From UBA10649 sp963755335 (GTDB taxonomy: Bacteria; Actinomycetota; Actinomycetes; S36-B12), in NCBI GenBank assembly GCA_963755335.1, contig CAVWJW010000002.1, forward strand, positions 62,001-126,000: a DNA stretch of 64,000 nt. Reading direction: 5' to 3'. This document shows positions 1 to 8,721 of this stretch, in pieces. Every line of letters starts with the position of its first letter. Positions within the stretch are counted from its first letter, which is position 1. The notes beneath the pieces were generated by a model, which saw nothing but the letters and a program-made list of their open reading frames with translations, did no database searches and had not been told where the DNA came from. A program made the translations under genes and the position numbers.

Positions 1-65
1 GAGTAGCGCGCGAGGAGCTCGTCGATCTCGATCCGGTCATTGATCTGCTCGAGTGTCAAAGGCAT
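1..65 (-). CDS. SnoaL-like (NTF2 fold) protein, N-terminal fragment cut by window edge
   Basis: Only the first 21 codons are present, starting with ATG at 65-63 and running off the left edge. The visible start (MPLTLEQINDRIEIDELLAR) has the amphipathic opening helix typical of SnoaL-like/NTF2-fold polyketide-cyclase-type proteins, which commonly begin with a segment of the form DRxxIxxLLxRY. The gene diverges from the flavin-binding protein at 148. Function cannot be assigned from so short a piece; the family call rests on this helix and on the several other SnoaL-like genes nearby. Confidence 0.5.
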   Translation of the reverse strand, partial: MPLTLEQINDRIEIDELLARY

Positions 66-147
66 GACAGAGAAACTAGACAGCCACTACAGTTATTGCA
101 AGGATTTCCAACAATCCGATCCCCCACGATCCTCCCGGAGGTACCGC
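66..147. promoter_or_regulatory. Divergent intergenic region between SnoaL-like fragment and PPOX-family gene
   Basis: This 82-bp stretch must carry promoters for both flanking genes. It is less GC-rich than its surroundings and contains AGAAACTAG at about 71-79, a string that recurs in the promoter at 33691. A Shine-Dalgarno-like CGGAGG lies just before the ATG at 148. No operator can be named. Confidence 0.4.
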
Positions 148-675
148 ATGGCCGACCAGGCGAAGAACTGGGAGGACGTCAAGTCCTACTCGCTCGACGA
201 CGCTGCCGAGCAGGCGCTGTACGACGCACAGGTCGAGTGCACGCTCATCTGGGCCAGCAAGGACGGCTGGCCGATGGGCGTCATCGTCAACTACATCCAG
301 CGCGAGGGCCGTTTCTGGCTGACGGCCAGCGAGGAGCGCCCCCGCGTCAACCAGATCCGCAGGGATCCGCGGGTCTGCATCGCGATCTCGTCGAAGGGCT
401 CGGCGATCACCGAGCGCCAGTCGCTCACCTACAAGTGCGAGGCGATCGTCCACACGGATCGCGAGACGCTCGACCGGATCCTGCCGGAGTTCGCGAAGGC
501 GATGCGGCCCGGCCAGCCGGAGAAGGCGCAGGCCTTCCTCACGATGCTGGACTCCCCCGAGCGCGTCGTCTTCGAGCTCGTCCCGGTCAAGCGGGTCGGC
601 TTCGACAGCGCCAAGATGTGGGCCGCCTCGGAGGCCGCCCGACCGACCGACTCGCCCTCGGGCACCCAGCACTGA
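148..675 (+). CDS. Pyridoxamine 5'-phosphate oxidase-family FMN/F420-binding protein
   Basis: The 175-residue product has the split-barrel layout of the pyridoxamine-phosphate-oxidase-like family: an early strand (VECTLIWASKDGWPMGVIV), a second strand with a substrate-facing loop (GRFWLTASEERPRVNQIRRD) and the typical 'RDPRVCIAISS' strand. Such proteins bind FMN or F420 and reduce or sense small molecules in the cytosol. The substrate is unknown. The ATG at 148 is chosen because CGGAGG lies 6-7 bases upstream; an in-frame extension to position 40 would read back across the promoter and into the divergent gene. It is followed after 31 bp by an SDR gene on the same strand, so the two may be co-transcribed. 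Confidence 0.75.
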   Translation: MADQAKNWEDVKSYSLDDAAEQALYDAQVECTLIWASKDGWPMGVIVNYIQREGRFWLTASEERPRVNQIRRDPRVCIAISSKGSAITERQSLTYKCEAIVHTDRETLDRILPEFAKAMRPGQPEKAQAFLTMLDSPERVVFELVPVKRVGFDSAKMWAASEAARPTDSPSGTQH

Positions 676-706
676 CGATCGCCAGTCCCCCCACCTAAGG
701 AATCGC

Positions 707-1460
707 ATGCGCTTCGAGAACAAGGTCCTGTTCGTCACCGGCGGGGCCAGCGGCATCGGCCGCGCCACCGCCGAGCGCGTCGTGGCCGAGGGTGGGCGGG
801 CGGCGCTCGTCGACCTCGACCTCGCCAAGGCCCAGGCCGTGGCGGCCGAGGTCGGCGGCGGGTCGATCGGCCTGGCGGCCAACGTCGCCGACGAGGCGCA
901 GGTCAAGGCGGCCGTCGACGCGACGGTCGCCCAGCTCGGGGGGATCGACCTCGTCCTCGCGGCTGCTGGTCACGCGGAGTTCGGCCCCGTCGAGGAGTGG
1001 GACTCGGCGCGCTTCAACAAGATGATGGAGGTGCACGTCGGCGGGACGTTCAACGTCTGCAAGTACGCGACGCCGGTCATGAAGGCGCGGGGCAAGGGCG
1101 CGATCGTGACGATCGCCTCGACGGCCGCGTTCACCGCCAACGCCGTCAACGTGCCCTACGGCGCGGCCAAGGCCGCCATCACCGGCATCACCCGGCAGTT
1201 CTCGCTGGAGGCCCTGCCCGAGGTGCGGATCAACTGCATCGCCCCCGGCCGCACGGTCACCGGCATGACCGCCCCGCTGATGATCCAGCGCGGTGGCGAC
1301 CTGGAGAAGGGCGAGGAGATCTTCGGCCAGAAGATCCCGATGAAGCGGATGGGCACCGCGGCCGAGCTCGCTTCGGCGATCTGCTTCTTCCTCAGCGACG
1401 ACGCGTCGCTTCATCACCGGCCAGACGCTGATCGTCGACGGCGGCGAGACGATCGTCTAG
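707..1460 (+). CDS. SDR-family oxidoreductase (frameshifted near its 3' end)
   Basis: This is a classical short-chain dehydrogenase/reductase: TGGASGIG nucleotide-binding motif at residues 11-18, the LAAAG segment where NNAG is usual, catalytic Ser in the IAST segment near residue 138, and YGAAK with Tyr151 and Lys155. AAGGAA lies 6 bases before the ATG. After DDAS near base 1405 the reading frame changes; dropping one base at about 1409 restores the C-terminal FITGQTLIVDGGETIV and a stop at 1458-1460, giving about 250 residues, normal for the family. The gene probably oxidises or reduces an alcohol/ketone intermediate with NAD(P). Its TAG stop shares the CTAG palindrome with the convergent phosphatase gene. 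Confidence 0.85.
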
Positions 1461-2206
1461 CTGAGCATGGTGGACCGGAGGCGGGCGATCTCGTCGTCGG
1501 ACAGGCCCTTCGCCCGCGCCCATCCCTCGGCGTCGCCGTACCGCTCGTGCAGGGCGACGAGGAAGCCGCGCATGGTCTCGGGCTCGGACTCGAAGATCCA
1601 GTCCGGCGCCTGCGCGAGCCCGTTGTCCTGGAACACCTGCGCGGCGCGGATGCGCTCGAGGATGGGGGCCATGTTCGGCGTCGTCGCGTGATAGTCGTCG
1701 ACGATCGTCTCGTCCGGCACGCCGAGGATGCCGAGCAGCATGGCCACCACGATGCCGGTGCGGTCCTTGCCGGCGGTGCAGTGCACGACGACGGGACGAT
1801 TGGCCGGATCGGCGATCAGGCGCAGCGCCTCGGTGATCGAGGGCGCGTTCGCCTCGATCTGGCGCAGGTAGTCCTCCACGAGGTTGTCGGCCGCGCCCGC
1901 GTCGATCTGCTCCTGGTTGACCCCCGACTGCGGGAGCATCGGCAGGTTGAGGATCCGCACAGGATCGTGCAGGATCGCGTAGCCCTCGCGATGCACCTCC
2001 ACCTGGATCCGCAGGTCGAGCACCAGTGCCGGGGCCACCACCTCGGACAGGTCCTGCTGACCCTGGTCGGTGAGCGCCTTCGGGTTGTCGCTGCGGATGA
2101 CCTGACGCGACCGCACCACGCGTCCGTCGGCCGCGCGCAGTCCGCCCAGATCGCGGACGTTGACCAGTCCGTCGATCCGCAGCTCCTCCGCCCGCGATGC
2201 CTCCAC
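1457..2206 (-). CDS. Tyrosine-protein phosphatase, MptpB/LipA-like
   Basis: The 249-residue protein carries the protein-tyrosine phosphatase signature HCTAGKDRTG with nucleophile Cys143 and Arg149 (CX5R), preceded by the NVRDLGGLR segment common in the MptpB-like tyrosine/serine phosphatase family. Such enzymes dephosphorylate phosphotyrosine, phosphoserine or phosphoinositides; the target here is unknown. I prefer the GTG at 2206 because AGGAGG stands 4 bases upstream; an in-frame TTG at 2233 would overlap the preceding gene. The gene follows the TIM-barrel gene by 13 bp on the same strand and probably shares its transcript. Confidence 0.8.
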   Translation of the reverse strand: MEASRAEELRIDGLVNVRDLGGLRAADGRVVRSRQVIRSDNPKALTDQGQQDLSEVVAPALVLDLRIQVEVHREGYAILHDPVRILNLPMLPQSGVNQEQIDAGAADNLVEDYLRQIEANAPSITEALRLIADPANRPVVVHCTAGKDRTGIVVAMLLGILGVPDETIVDDYHATTPNMAPILERIRAAQVFQDNGLAQAPDWIFESEPETMRGFLVALHERYGDAEGWARAKGLSDDEIARLRSTMLS

Positions 2207-2219
2207 TCCGCCTCCTGCC

Positions 2220-3027
2220 CTAGTCGCCGGCAACCCGGCGAGCCGAAGCCAGCATGGCCGAGGCGAGCGCCAGCGGGTCCTGGGGGTCGGCCTGGCCGGC
2301 GAGCGGGGACTCCACGCTGAGGATCGTGTCGAGCGGCAGGGCGGCGACGAACTCGCGCACGGGGAGGTCGCCTTCGTCGGGCATGAGCCGCGCCTTCACG
2401 CCCTCGGCCCGGGCGGCGACGGGGTCGGCGGCCGGGCCGGGACCGGTGGCGCCGCACACCTGCACGTACGGGAACAGGCGGGCCGGGAGCACGCCGAGGT
2501 CCGCGGGGTGGCCACCGGAGCGGGTCAGGTGCAGCACGTCCGTCAGCACCACGACGTTGTCGGCACCAGCGGCCTCGACGATCGCGACGCAGGTGGCCAG
2601 GTCGCGGGCGGCGGAGAACAGCATGAACTCCACGGCGATCGTGATGTCGTGCTCGGCGGCGAGGGCAGCCACGCCACCGAGGGTCTCGACCCGGCGCACC
2701 GGGTCGTCGTCCTCCACGGTGGCGATGGCGTAGCGGGCACCGAGGGCCTGACCCGCCTCGAGCAGCGGGCGGGCGTCCGCCACCGCGGACGGGTCCTTCA
2801 TGCGGATGACCTCGACGTCGAGGATCGGGACGCCGGCGTCGTCCACGGCACGGCGCAGCGCCTCCAGCGCCCGGTCGTCGCCGAGGATCCGGTGGTCCAC
2901 CCCGGTGGACGGGCTCGGCAGTGAGCCGGAAGCCGGTGAAGTCGTAGCCCGCGCCGGCCGCCACCTGGGCGAGCCGCGCCGGGGCGACGGCGATCATGGA
3001 CAGATGCGCAAGCGAGTACCGATGCAT
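2220..3027 (-). CDS. Sugar phosphate isomerase/epimerase-like TIM-barrel protein (frameshifted)
   Basis: The product resembles xylose-isomerase-type TIM barrels (AP-endonuclease family 2 fold): an N-terminal segment (HRYSLAHLSMIAVAPARLAQ), then strand motifs with metal-ligand acidic residues (AVEFML, LSVESPL). These proteins isomerise or dehydrate sugars, or act on other hydroxyacids, using a divalent metal. The start is the ATG at 3027. The N-terminal 38 or so residues and the rest lie in different frames; removing one base near 2912 joins RLTAEP to STGVDHRILGDD and gives 268 residues. The gene lies 2 bp downstream of the LLM oxidoreductase gene on the same strand, so a role in the same pathway is likely but the substrate is unknown. 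Confidence 0.7.
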
Positions 3028-3029
3028 GG

Positions 3030-4007
3030 TCACTTCCCTGAGAGACGCTCGACGATGGGCAGGTAGGCGTCGAGGTGCGCATCGCCGACCGTGATGTAGG
3101 AGAAGCCGTACTCCTCGCGACGGCGGATGAGTTCCTCGCAGACCTGCTCGACGCTGCCCACGGCCGCGTGCGGGAACCGCTGGAGGGTCTCGCGGTCCAT
3201 CCCCGTGCGTGCCATGACCGCCTCGGGAGTGACGTCCGAGCGGCCCTCGATCGAGATGAAGTAGGTCGCGGTCTCCAGCTCGATCTCGTCGAAGCGCTCG
3301 CCGGCGCCGTCCTTGACCCACTGGATCTTCTTGTGGGTCTCGTCCTCGGTGGACGAGGTGATGCTTCCCGCTCCGACGACGCCGCTGCTGTTGTTGAAGT
3401 TGACGCTGACGATGTCGGCGAGCTCACCGGCGATCCCGAGCACCTTCGGCGCTCCGCCGCCGATCATCAACGGCGGACGCGGACGCTGCACCGGCTGCGG
3501 CACAGCGCGGTAGCCCGAGGACTGGATGAACTCCCCCTGGTAGTCGACCTCGCCCTCTCCGGCGTACGCCATCCGCATGAACTCGGCCGTCTCGCGCAGC
3601 AGTTGGATGCGCCGTCCGGCGCTCTCGAACGTGATCCCCATGCCCTCGTACTCGTTGACCAGCCACCCGGCGCCGAGACCGATCTCGAGCCGGCCCTCCG
3701 ACAGGACGTCGATCGAGGCCATCTCCTTGGTCAGCACGGTCGGCAGGTGGTAGCTGACGCAGGCCATCCGTGAGCCGACGCGCAGGGTCGACGTCGCCAT
3801 GGCGGCCGCGGTGATCGCGGGGATGAGGGCCAGGGTCTGCACCCGGTGGCCGGTGCCCTCGATCCTGCTGCCCGGGCCGAGGAGGTGGTCAGCGACATGG
3901 AGCGTGGAGAAGCCGCTGTCCTCGACCTTGCGGGCGAGGTCGACCCACTCCTTGCGGGAGGTGGCGCTGAACGCCTGGATCGCGAACCGGAACGGTCGAG
4001 TGGTCAT
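3030..4007 (-). CDS. LLM class flavin-dependent oxidoreductase (F420-type)
   Basis: The 325-residue protein is a luciferase-like monooxygenase family TIM barrel. It shows the ADHLLGPGSR segment after beta strand 2, the LSEGRLEIGLGAGW motif and the PLMIGGGAPKVLGIAGE segment typical of actinobacterial F420-dependent members. Such enzymes use reduced F420 or FMN to oxidise alcohols, reduce double bonds or perform monooxygenation. The ATG at 4007 is preferred over a GTG at 4019. The gene sits 15 bp downstream of an SDR gene in a minus-strand run from 6358 down to 1457, suggesting one transcript. Cofactor choice (F420 versus FMN) is an inference from the family, not visible directly. Confidence 0.82.
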   Translation of the reverse strand: MTTRPFRFAIQAFSATSRKEWVDLARKVEDSGFSTLHVADHLLGPGSRIEGTGHRVQTLALIPAITAAAMATSTLRVGSRMACVSYHLPTVLTKEMASIDVLSEGRLEIGLGAGWLVNEYEGMGITFESAGRRIQLLRETAEFMRMAYAGEGEVDYQGEFIQSSGYRAVPQPVQRPRPPLMIGGGAPKVLGIAGELADIVSVNFNNSSGVVGAGSITSSTEDETHKKIQWVKDGAGERFDEIELETATYFISIEGRSDVTPEAVMARTGMDRETLQRFPHAAVGSVEQVCEELIRRREEYGFSYITVGDAHLDAYLPIVERLSGK

Positions 4008-4022
4008 GGTGCGCCTCACGGA

Positions 4023-4781
4023 CTACTTGGGAGCCTTGCGGGCCCAGCGGAAGAACTGGCCGTGCGACGCCGAGAAGCCGCCGTCGACGAAGAGCACCTG
4101 GCCGGTGACCCACCCGGCCTGGTCGGACACCAGGAAGCTGATGGCGTCGGAGATGTCCTCCGGGGCACCCATCCGGCCCAGCGGCAGGACGCCGGCTATC
4201 GCCTCGCGGGCCGCGACTGAGCCGTAGTGACCCGCCGTTCCCTCGGTCAGGACGGTGCCGGGACCGACGGCGTTCACCCGGATGCCCATCGGCCCGAACT
4301 CGACGGCCATCGCCTCCGTCAGGAGGTTGATCGCCGCCTTGGACGCCGGGTACAAGGACGTGCTCGCCGCGTGCGCCTTCGAGACGATGGACGACAGGTT
4401 GATGATGCTGCCGCCGCCGTTCTCGGCGATGACCGGCACGAGCGCCTGCGCCATGAGGACCGGCCCCATGACGTTGATGTCGAGGACCTGCCGCATCTCG
4501 TGCGGCGTGGTGTGGAGGAGGTCCTGGTAGCGCTGGATCGCGGCGTTGTTCACCAGGACCCGGCATCGAGGGGCCAGCGCGGCGACTCCCCGCGTCTGCT
4601 CGGGATCCGAGACGTCCAGCACGGCCGTGCGGCAGCCCACGGCGGCCGCGACCTCGGCCAGCTGATCGCCGTTCACGTCCAGGGCCAGGACGTCGTAGCC
4701 GTCGGCCATCAGCCGCGCGGTGGCCGCCCTGCCGATCCCCTGGGCGCCACCTGTGACGACCGCGGTTCCCTTGTCGCTCAT
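4023..4781 (-). CDS. SDR-family oxidoreductase
   Basis: This 252-residue classical SDR shows VTGGAQGIG near the N-terminus, VNNAAIQ for the NNAG position, the INLSS strand carrying the catalytic Ser, and YPASK with catalytic Tyr and Lys. The C-terminal DGGFSASH segment is of normal length. The ATG at 4781 overlaps the TGA of the ThuA-like gene upstream by 4 bp (ATGA), indicating translational coupling. It probably performs an NAD(P)-dependent alcohol/ketone step in the same pathway as the neighbouring LLM and SDR genes. Confidence 0.87.
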   Translation of the reverse strand: MSDKGTAVVTGGAQGIGRAATARLMADGYDVLALDVNGDQLAEVAAAVGCRTAVLDVSDPEQTRGVAALAPRCRVLVNNAAIQRYQDLLHTTPHEMRQVLDINVMGPVLMAQALVPVIAENGGGSIINLSSIVSKAHAASTSLYPASKAAINLLTEAMAVEFGPMGIRVNAVGPGTVLTEGTAGHYGSVAAREAIAGVLPLGRMGAPEDISDAISFLVSDQAGWVTGQVLFVDGGFSASHGQFFRWARKAPK

Positions 4782-5582
4782 GCTGCCTCCTCGGCTGGGC
4801 ACTGCGGCCAGCCCTCGCCGTGCACTGCCCACGCCACGCACCGGCGCAGGATCTCGCGGTATTCGGGCGACTCCCAGGCGATGCGATCGAGCACCCCGAG
4901 GTCGTCGATGCCCTGGTCGCGTACGTCGAACCTGCCCCGACAGTGACCCAGCGTGAAGTAGGTGACACTCCCCGCGCCCTCGGGGCGGCTGAAGAGCACC
5001 GGGTGCCGGCCCTCGCCGTGGGCGGTCTCGAAGCCGGGGCACGCACCCGTGTAGCCGACGTCGAGCAGGACGCGCAGGTCCGGCGCCAGCTGTGACACGT
5101 AGATCTCGTCCACGGTCTCGAAGGATGAGACGCCGGCGACGAGCGGATGGTCGGCCTCGACCGGCTCGATGAGGAAGGGGGCGATTTTCGGATGGGCCAG
5201 GAAGCGATTGCCCAGCAGGGCGGAGAACTCCGGCATCGCATCGGGCGTGCGGGAAGATCCGCGGCTGGCCGGCGGCGGGGGCGTCGATGGCCGAGTTCGT
5301 GGCGTGCAGCCCGAGGAGCCGCCCGCCACCCCGAACCATTCCGGTCAGCGCGGCCGCCTCGTCGGCCGTCGGCCGGACATCGCAGGTGTAGGCGACGACG
5401 GCGTCGGCCGCCGCGATGGCCTCCGTGTCGGAGAAGTCGCTGCGCACGGTGCACTGCACGGCGTCGTGCCCGAGCAGCAGGCCCAGCAGCTCATGCCGGG
5501 CGTAGTCGAAGTCATGCCACTTGCCGCCCGCGACGAGAACGACCCCGACGCGATCGCCTGAGCAGCGCGCCGGGGTCGTCAT
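4778..5582 (-). CDS. ThuA-like (trehalose-utilisation) domain protein (frameshifted)
   Basis: The product matches the ThuA fold, a class I glutamine-amidotransferase-like domain often found beside sugar and polyol catabolism genes. Visible hallmarks are the N-terminal VVLVAGGKWHDFDYAR strand-turn, the GGGRLLGLHATNSA nucleophile-elbow-like turn, and the late FTLGHCRGRFDV segment. A reading-frame change near 5249 separates the first 110 or so residues from the rest; removal of one base gives RIFPTPDAMPEFS and a 267-residue protein of normal size. The start is the ATG at 5582, 11 bp after the upstream SDR stop. Biochemical function is not established for the family, so none is assigned. Confidence 0.72.
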
Positions 5583-5593
5583 CGATGTGGCGA

Positions 5594-6358
5594 TCAGTAC
5601 TGGGTGCGGACCGTCATGCCGCCGTCGCAGACGACGTTGGTGCCCACGCAGTAGCCCATGGCCGGGCTGGCCAGGCCGACGATGACCGCGGCGACCTGCT
5701 CGGGCTTGCCCATGGTGCCCAGCGGGATCGAGCCGAGCACCTTCTCGTAGACCTCGGGGCGGCCCGCCTTGATCTTGCCCCAGTCGCCGTCCTCGAAGTA
5801 GACGGGACCGGGCGACACGGTGTTGACCCGGATGCCCTTGGGAGCCAGCGCGTGAGCCGCGGCAGACGCATGCCGGACGATCGCCGCCTTGAAGGCGCCG
5901 TAGGAGTTGGGCGAACTGGGCCACACGTTGTCGAACCCGAACGTCGACGACATGGCGATGATCGAGCCGCCACCGGCCGCCTCCATGATCGGGGTGGCGG
6001 TGTCGATCGCGTGCACGAGCGGCATGAGGTCGAGCTCGAGGCTCTGCTGCCACTGCTCCGGCCCCTTGAGGGAGCCGCCGGTCACGTTCGACACGAGGAT
6101 GTCGAGGCCGCCGAGCGCCTCGGCTGCCTCGGTGATGAAGCCCTTGAGCTCCTCTTCCTTGCTCACGTCGATCGCCTTGGCGAAGACCGTGGCCCCGCGG
6201 CCGCGCAGCTCCTCGGCGAAGGCCTCGACCGCATCGGCGTTGCGGGCGCAGAACGCGACCGAAGCCCCTTCCGCGGCGAGCAGCTCGACGGTCGCGCGGC
6301 CGATGCCGCGAGTGCCGCCGGTGACGAGGGCGCGCTTGCCCGAGATACCCAGATCCAT
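5594..6358 (-). CDS. SDR-family oxidoreductase
   Basis: The 254-residue protein is a classical SDR with VTGGTRGIG, a SNVTGG segment in place of NNAG, the MSSTFGF strand with the catalytic Ser, and YGAFK supplying catalytic Tyr and Lys. The replaced NNAG segment is also seen in other actinobacterial SDRs. It is the first gene of the minus-strand run 6358 to 1457 and would be transcribed from the 118-bp divergent region at 6359-6476. An NAD(P)-dependent oxidation or reduction is expected; the substrate is unknown. Confidence 0.86.
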   Translation of the reverse strand: MDLGISGKRALVTGGTRGIGRATVELLAAEGASVAFCARNADAVEAFAEELRGRGATVFAKAIDVSKEEELKGFITEAAEALGGLDILVSNVTGGSLKGPEQWQQSLELDLMPLVHAIDTATPIMEAAGGGSIIAMSSTFGFDNVWPSSPNSYGAFKAAIVRHASAAAHALAPKGIRVNTVSPGPVYFEDGDWGKIKAGRPEVYEKVLGSIPLGTMGKPEQVAAVIVGLASPAMGYCVGTNVVCDGGMTVRTQY

Positions 6359-6476
6359 GGTCGTCCCATCTGTTCAGGAGGCCGGGCACCTGTTCGCCCG
6401 TGTCCAAGGGTTGGCATGTTACTAGCATCCGTCTACGGTAAGTACCCGTTTCCCTATTCCGCGGCCTGGAGGACAG
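6359..6476. promoter_or_regulatory. Divergent promoter region, SDR operon versus ferredoxin operon
   Basis: This 118-bp region separates the minus-strand SDR gene from the plus-strand ferredoxin gene. Its middle is relatively AT-rich and contains GTTACTA at 6418-6424, which matches the left half of the operator-like motif found at 12114 and 28769, though no right half follows at the same spacing. GGAGG stands 5 bases before the ferredoxin ATG. Confidence 0.45.
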
Positions 6477-6788
6477 ATGGCGATCGTCACCGTTCAGCCG
6501 CTCGGCCTCGAGCTTGACGTGCCCGAGGGCGAGACGGTCATGGCGGTGGCCCAGGCCACCGGCTACAGCTGGCCGACGGAATGCGAGCAGGCCGCCTCCT
6601 GCGGCCTGTGCGTGAGCATCGTGCGGGCGGGGCTGGAGAACTGCGGCCCCATGCCCGAGGACGAGATGGCCACGCTCACCCGCACCATGGGCTCGGCCGA
6701 CGGCAGTCGCCGCCTCGCCTGCCGACTCACCGTCAGCGGTCCGGTCACCATCACCAAGCGGGGCGTGTACCCCGCCGAGGAGGCGTAA
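6477..6788 (+). CDS. [2Fe-2S] ferredoxin
   Basis: The 103-residue protein has cysteines at 36, 42, 45 and 82, an exact CX5CX2CX36C arrangement that matches adrenodoxin/bacterial-oxygenase type [2Fe-2S] ferredoxins. It would carry electrons in the cytosol to an oxygenase or reductase. No cytochrome P450 and no ferredoxin reductase is encoded in this window; the only visible oxygenase that could use it is the Rieske protein at 31958-33337, which is far away and on the other strand. The gene is followed after 3 bp by a SnoaL-like gene and then an SDR, forming a plus-strand operon to 8721. Confidence 0.85.
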   Translation: MAIVTVQPLGLELDVPEGETVMAVAQATGYSWPTECEQAASCGLCVSIVRAGLENCGPMPEDEMATLTRTMGSADGSRRLACRLTVSGPVTITKRGVYPAEEA

Positions 6789-6791
6789 CCC

Positions 6792-7256
6792 ATGCCCGAA
6801 TCCGTGGACATCGCAGCACTGGCGGCACGCCTCGAACGGCTGGAGACCGCCGAGGCGGCCCGCGAGGTCACCTGGCGCTACGCGACGGCGGTCGACACAG
6901 TCGACTTCGAGCTGCTGGCCGTCGTGTTCGCCGAGCACGGCTCCCTCACGACCCGCCGCGGGACCATACACGGCCGCGACAGCATCGTCGCCTACTACCG
7001 GCCCGCGCTGGCCGACCCCGTGGGTCGCAAGCACTTCCTCGCGAACCAGAAGGTCACCTGGACCGCCCCAGGCCGGGCCACCGTCGAGTCGTACTTCCTG
7101 TTCACCTACGCGGGGAACGGCTCATCGACCATCGGCTGGGGCAACTACGTGGACACCGTCGAGGTCGTCGACGGGGTCGGCTCGATCGTTGACAAGACGA
7201 TCTCGATCGACGTCCACGCCGACTCGCGTGAGGGCTGGGGCGGGGAGACCGAATGA
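6792..7256 (+). CDS. SnoaL-like / NTF2-fold protein
   Basis: The 154-residue product has the alpha+beta cone-barrel pattern of the SnoaL-like family: an initial helix (ALAARLERLETAEAAREVTW), then a segment ending in DTVDFELLAVVFAEHGSL, a GRDSIVAYYRPAL helix and late strands. Members act as cyclases, isomerases, dehydratases or ring-hydroxylation accessory proteins. GAGGAGG lies upstream within the end of the ferredoxin gene. The ATGA overlap with the following SDR points to translational coupling and a shared pathway. Specific activity is unknown. Confidence 0.7.
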   Translation: MPESVDIAALAARLERLETAEAAREVTWRYATAVDTVDFELLAVVFAEHGSLTTRRGTIHGRDSIVAYYRPALADPVGRKHFLANQKVTWTAPGRATVESYFLFTYAGNGSSTIGWGNYVDTVEVVDGVGSIVDKTISIDVHADSREGWGGETE

Positions 7257-8053
7257 ACGCACGGCTGTTCGGCAAGCGGGTCATCGTGACGGGGGCAGCG
7301 CAGGGCATGGGCCGGGCGATCGCGGTCGAGGCGGCGCGGCAGGGTGCTGAGTCGGTCACGGTCGTCGACCTCAAGGCAGCCGAGGCCGAGGAGACCGCTG
7401 AGCTGGTCCGCACGGCGGGAGCTCGGGCTCTGGTGGCCGTCGCCGACCTGACGAAGTCCGCCGACATCCGGCGCCTCGTCGACGACGCCGCGGCCTTCGC
7501 CAACGGACTCGACACCGTCATCAACAACGCCGGCGTCATCGACTCGATGTTCGTCGAGGCGCCGGGGCTGGAGACGATCGACGAGGACACCTGGGACACG
7601 GTCTTCGCCGTGAACGTCCGAGCGGCGTGGCTCATGACGAAGTTCGCCGCCCCCCACCTGCGCGCGTCCGAGCGCGGACCCTCGATCGTCAACTCGGCAT
7701 CGGTGTCGGCGGTGAACGGCACGCAGAGCGCCGTCGCGTATGGGGCGAGCAAGGCCGCACTGCTGCACCTGACGAAGTCCGCCGCGATCGCCCTGGCCCC
7801 CTCGGTCCGGGTCAACGTCATCCTGCCCGGAACGATCGCCACCCCGATGGCCCAGGAGTTCCTCGACGCCGCGGACGACCGGGAGTACACGCTGGGGCAC
7901 ATGACCGGAGCCCAGTTGATCCCCCGGTTCGGCGAGGCCGACGAGGTGGCCAAGGTGGCCTGCTTCCTCGCGTCGGACGACGCCTCCTTCGTGACCGGCG
8001 CCGTCTACCCCGTCGACGGTGGCACGCTCGCCTGGCGAGGCCTGCGCGCGTGA
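7253..8053 (+). CDS. SDR-family oxidoreductase
   Basis: This intact 266-residue SDR shows VTGAAQGMG, INNAGVID, the NSASVSAVNG strand with the catalytic Ser, and YGASK. The ATG overlaps the SnoaL-like stop by 4 bp and its own stop overlaps the GTG of the HAD gene, so three genes are coupled. It should catalyse an NAD(P)-dependent alcohol/ketone interconversion; the substrate is unknown. Confidence 0.88.
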   Translation: MNARLFGKRVIVTGAAQGMGRAIAVEAARQGAESVTVVDLKAAEAEETAELVRTAGARALVAVADLTKSADIRRLVDDAAAFANGLDTVINNAGVIDSMFVEAPGLETIDEDTWDTVFAVNVRAAWLMTKFAAPHLRASERGPSIVNSASVSAVNGTQSAVAYGASKAALLHLTKSAAIALAPSVRVNVILPGTIATPMAQEFLDAADDREYTLGHMTGAQLIPRFGEADEVAKVACFLASDDASFVTGAVYPVDGGTLAWRGLRA

Positions 8054-8721
8054 CGCCCTACGACGTCGTCCTGCTCGACCTCGACGGCACCGTGATCGAC
8101 TCCGAGCCCGGCGTGCACTCCGCCGTGCGGCACGGGCTGGTCACGGGCTTCGGCATCGACCCCACGACGGAGCAGCTCGACGAGTTCATGGGCCCACCGC
8201 TCCACGAGGTCATGCCACGGGTGTTCGGGATCTCCGATCCCGCCGAGATCCGACGGTTCTTCGACCTCTACTGCGAGGCGTACTTCCACGGCACCGAGTA
8301 CGAGTACGTCGTCTATCCGGGCATGCTCGATCTCATCGAGGACCTTGCCGACGCCGGCGTGCGCGTGGTGCTGGCCACCGCCAAGCCGCACGAGTCCGCC
8401 AGCCGGATCCTGGAGCATGCTGGCGTTGCCCAGCGCTTCGACTTCGTCGCCGGCTCGAAGGCCGATGGGTCGCGCCAGGACAAGGCCGATGTCATCGAGC
8501 ATGCCTTCGGGGAGATCGACGCCGACGGCACCACGCACCGCATCGTCATGATCGGCGATCGCGCGCTCGACGCCCGAGCGGCGATGGCTCATCGCGTCGA
8601 CAGCATCGTGGTCGACTGGGGATACGCCCCCGCCGGGGAGCTCGACGACTGCGGTGCCACCCACCGGGTCTCGCAGGTCGGCGAGCTGCGCCGCCTGCTC
8701 CTGCCCGACGACCCGACGTAA
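8050..8721 (+). CDS. HAD-family hydrolase, phosphoglycolate-phosphatase-like
   Basis: The 223-residue protein has all HAD motifs: LLDLDGTVIDSEPG with nucleophile and acid Asp residues, a central ATAKPHES segment carrying motif II Thr and the Lys, and VMIGDRALDARAA for the distal acidic residues. A four-helix cap lies between motifs I and II, as in phosphoglycolate phosphatase and related enzymes. The GTG start at 8050 overlaps the SDR stop (GTGA). Its TAA stop abuts the TAG of the convergent LLM gene. The phosphorylated substrate cannot be told from the sequence. Confidence 0.8.
   Translation: MTPYDVVLLDLDGTVIDSEPGVHSAVRHGLVTGFGIDPTTEQLDEFMGPPLHEVMPRVFGISDPAEIRRFFDLYCEAYFHGTEYEYVVYPGMLDLIEDLADAGVRVVLATAKPHESASRILEHAGVAQRFDFVAGSKADGSRQDKADVIEHAFGEIDADGTTHRIVMIGDRALDARAAMAHRVDSIVVDWGYAPAGELDDCGATHRVSQVGELRRLLLPDDPT

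Noticed and set aside
4023..7034. A 1003-codon open frame on the minus strand that could suggest a giant multidomain protein.
   Set aside because: It joins a real SDR to part of a frameshifted ThuA-like gene and antisense sequence. The individual genes have their own starts, ribosome sites and overlaps.
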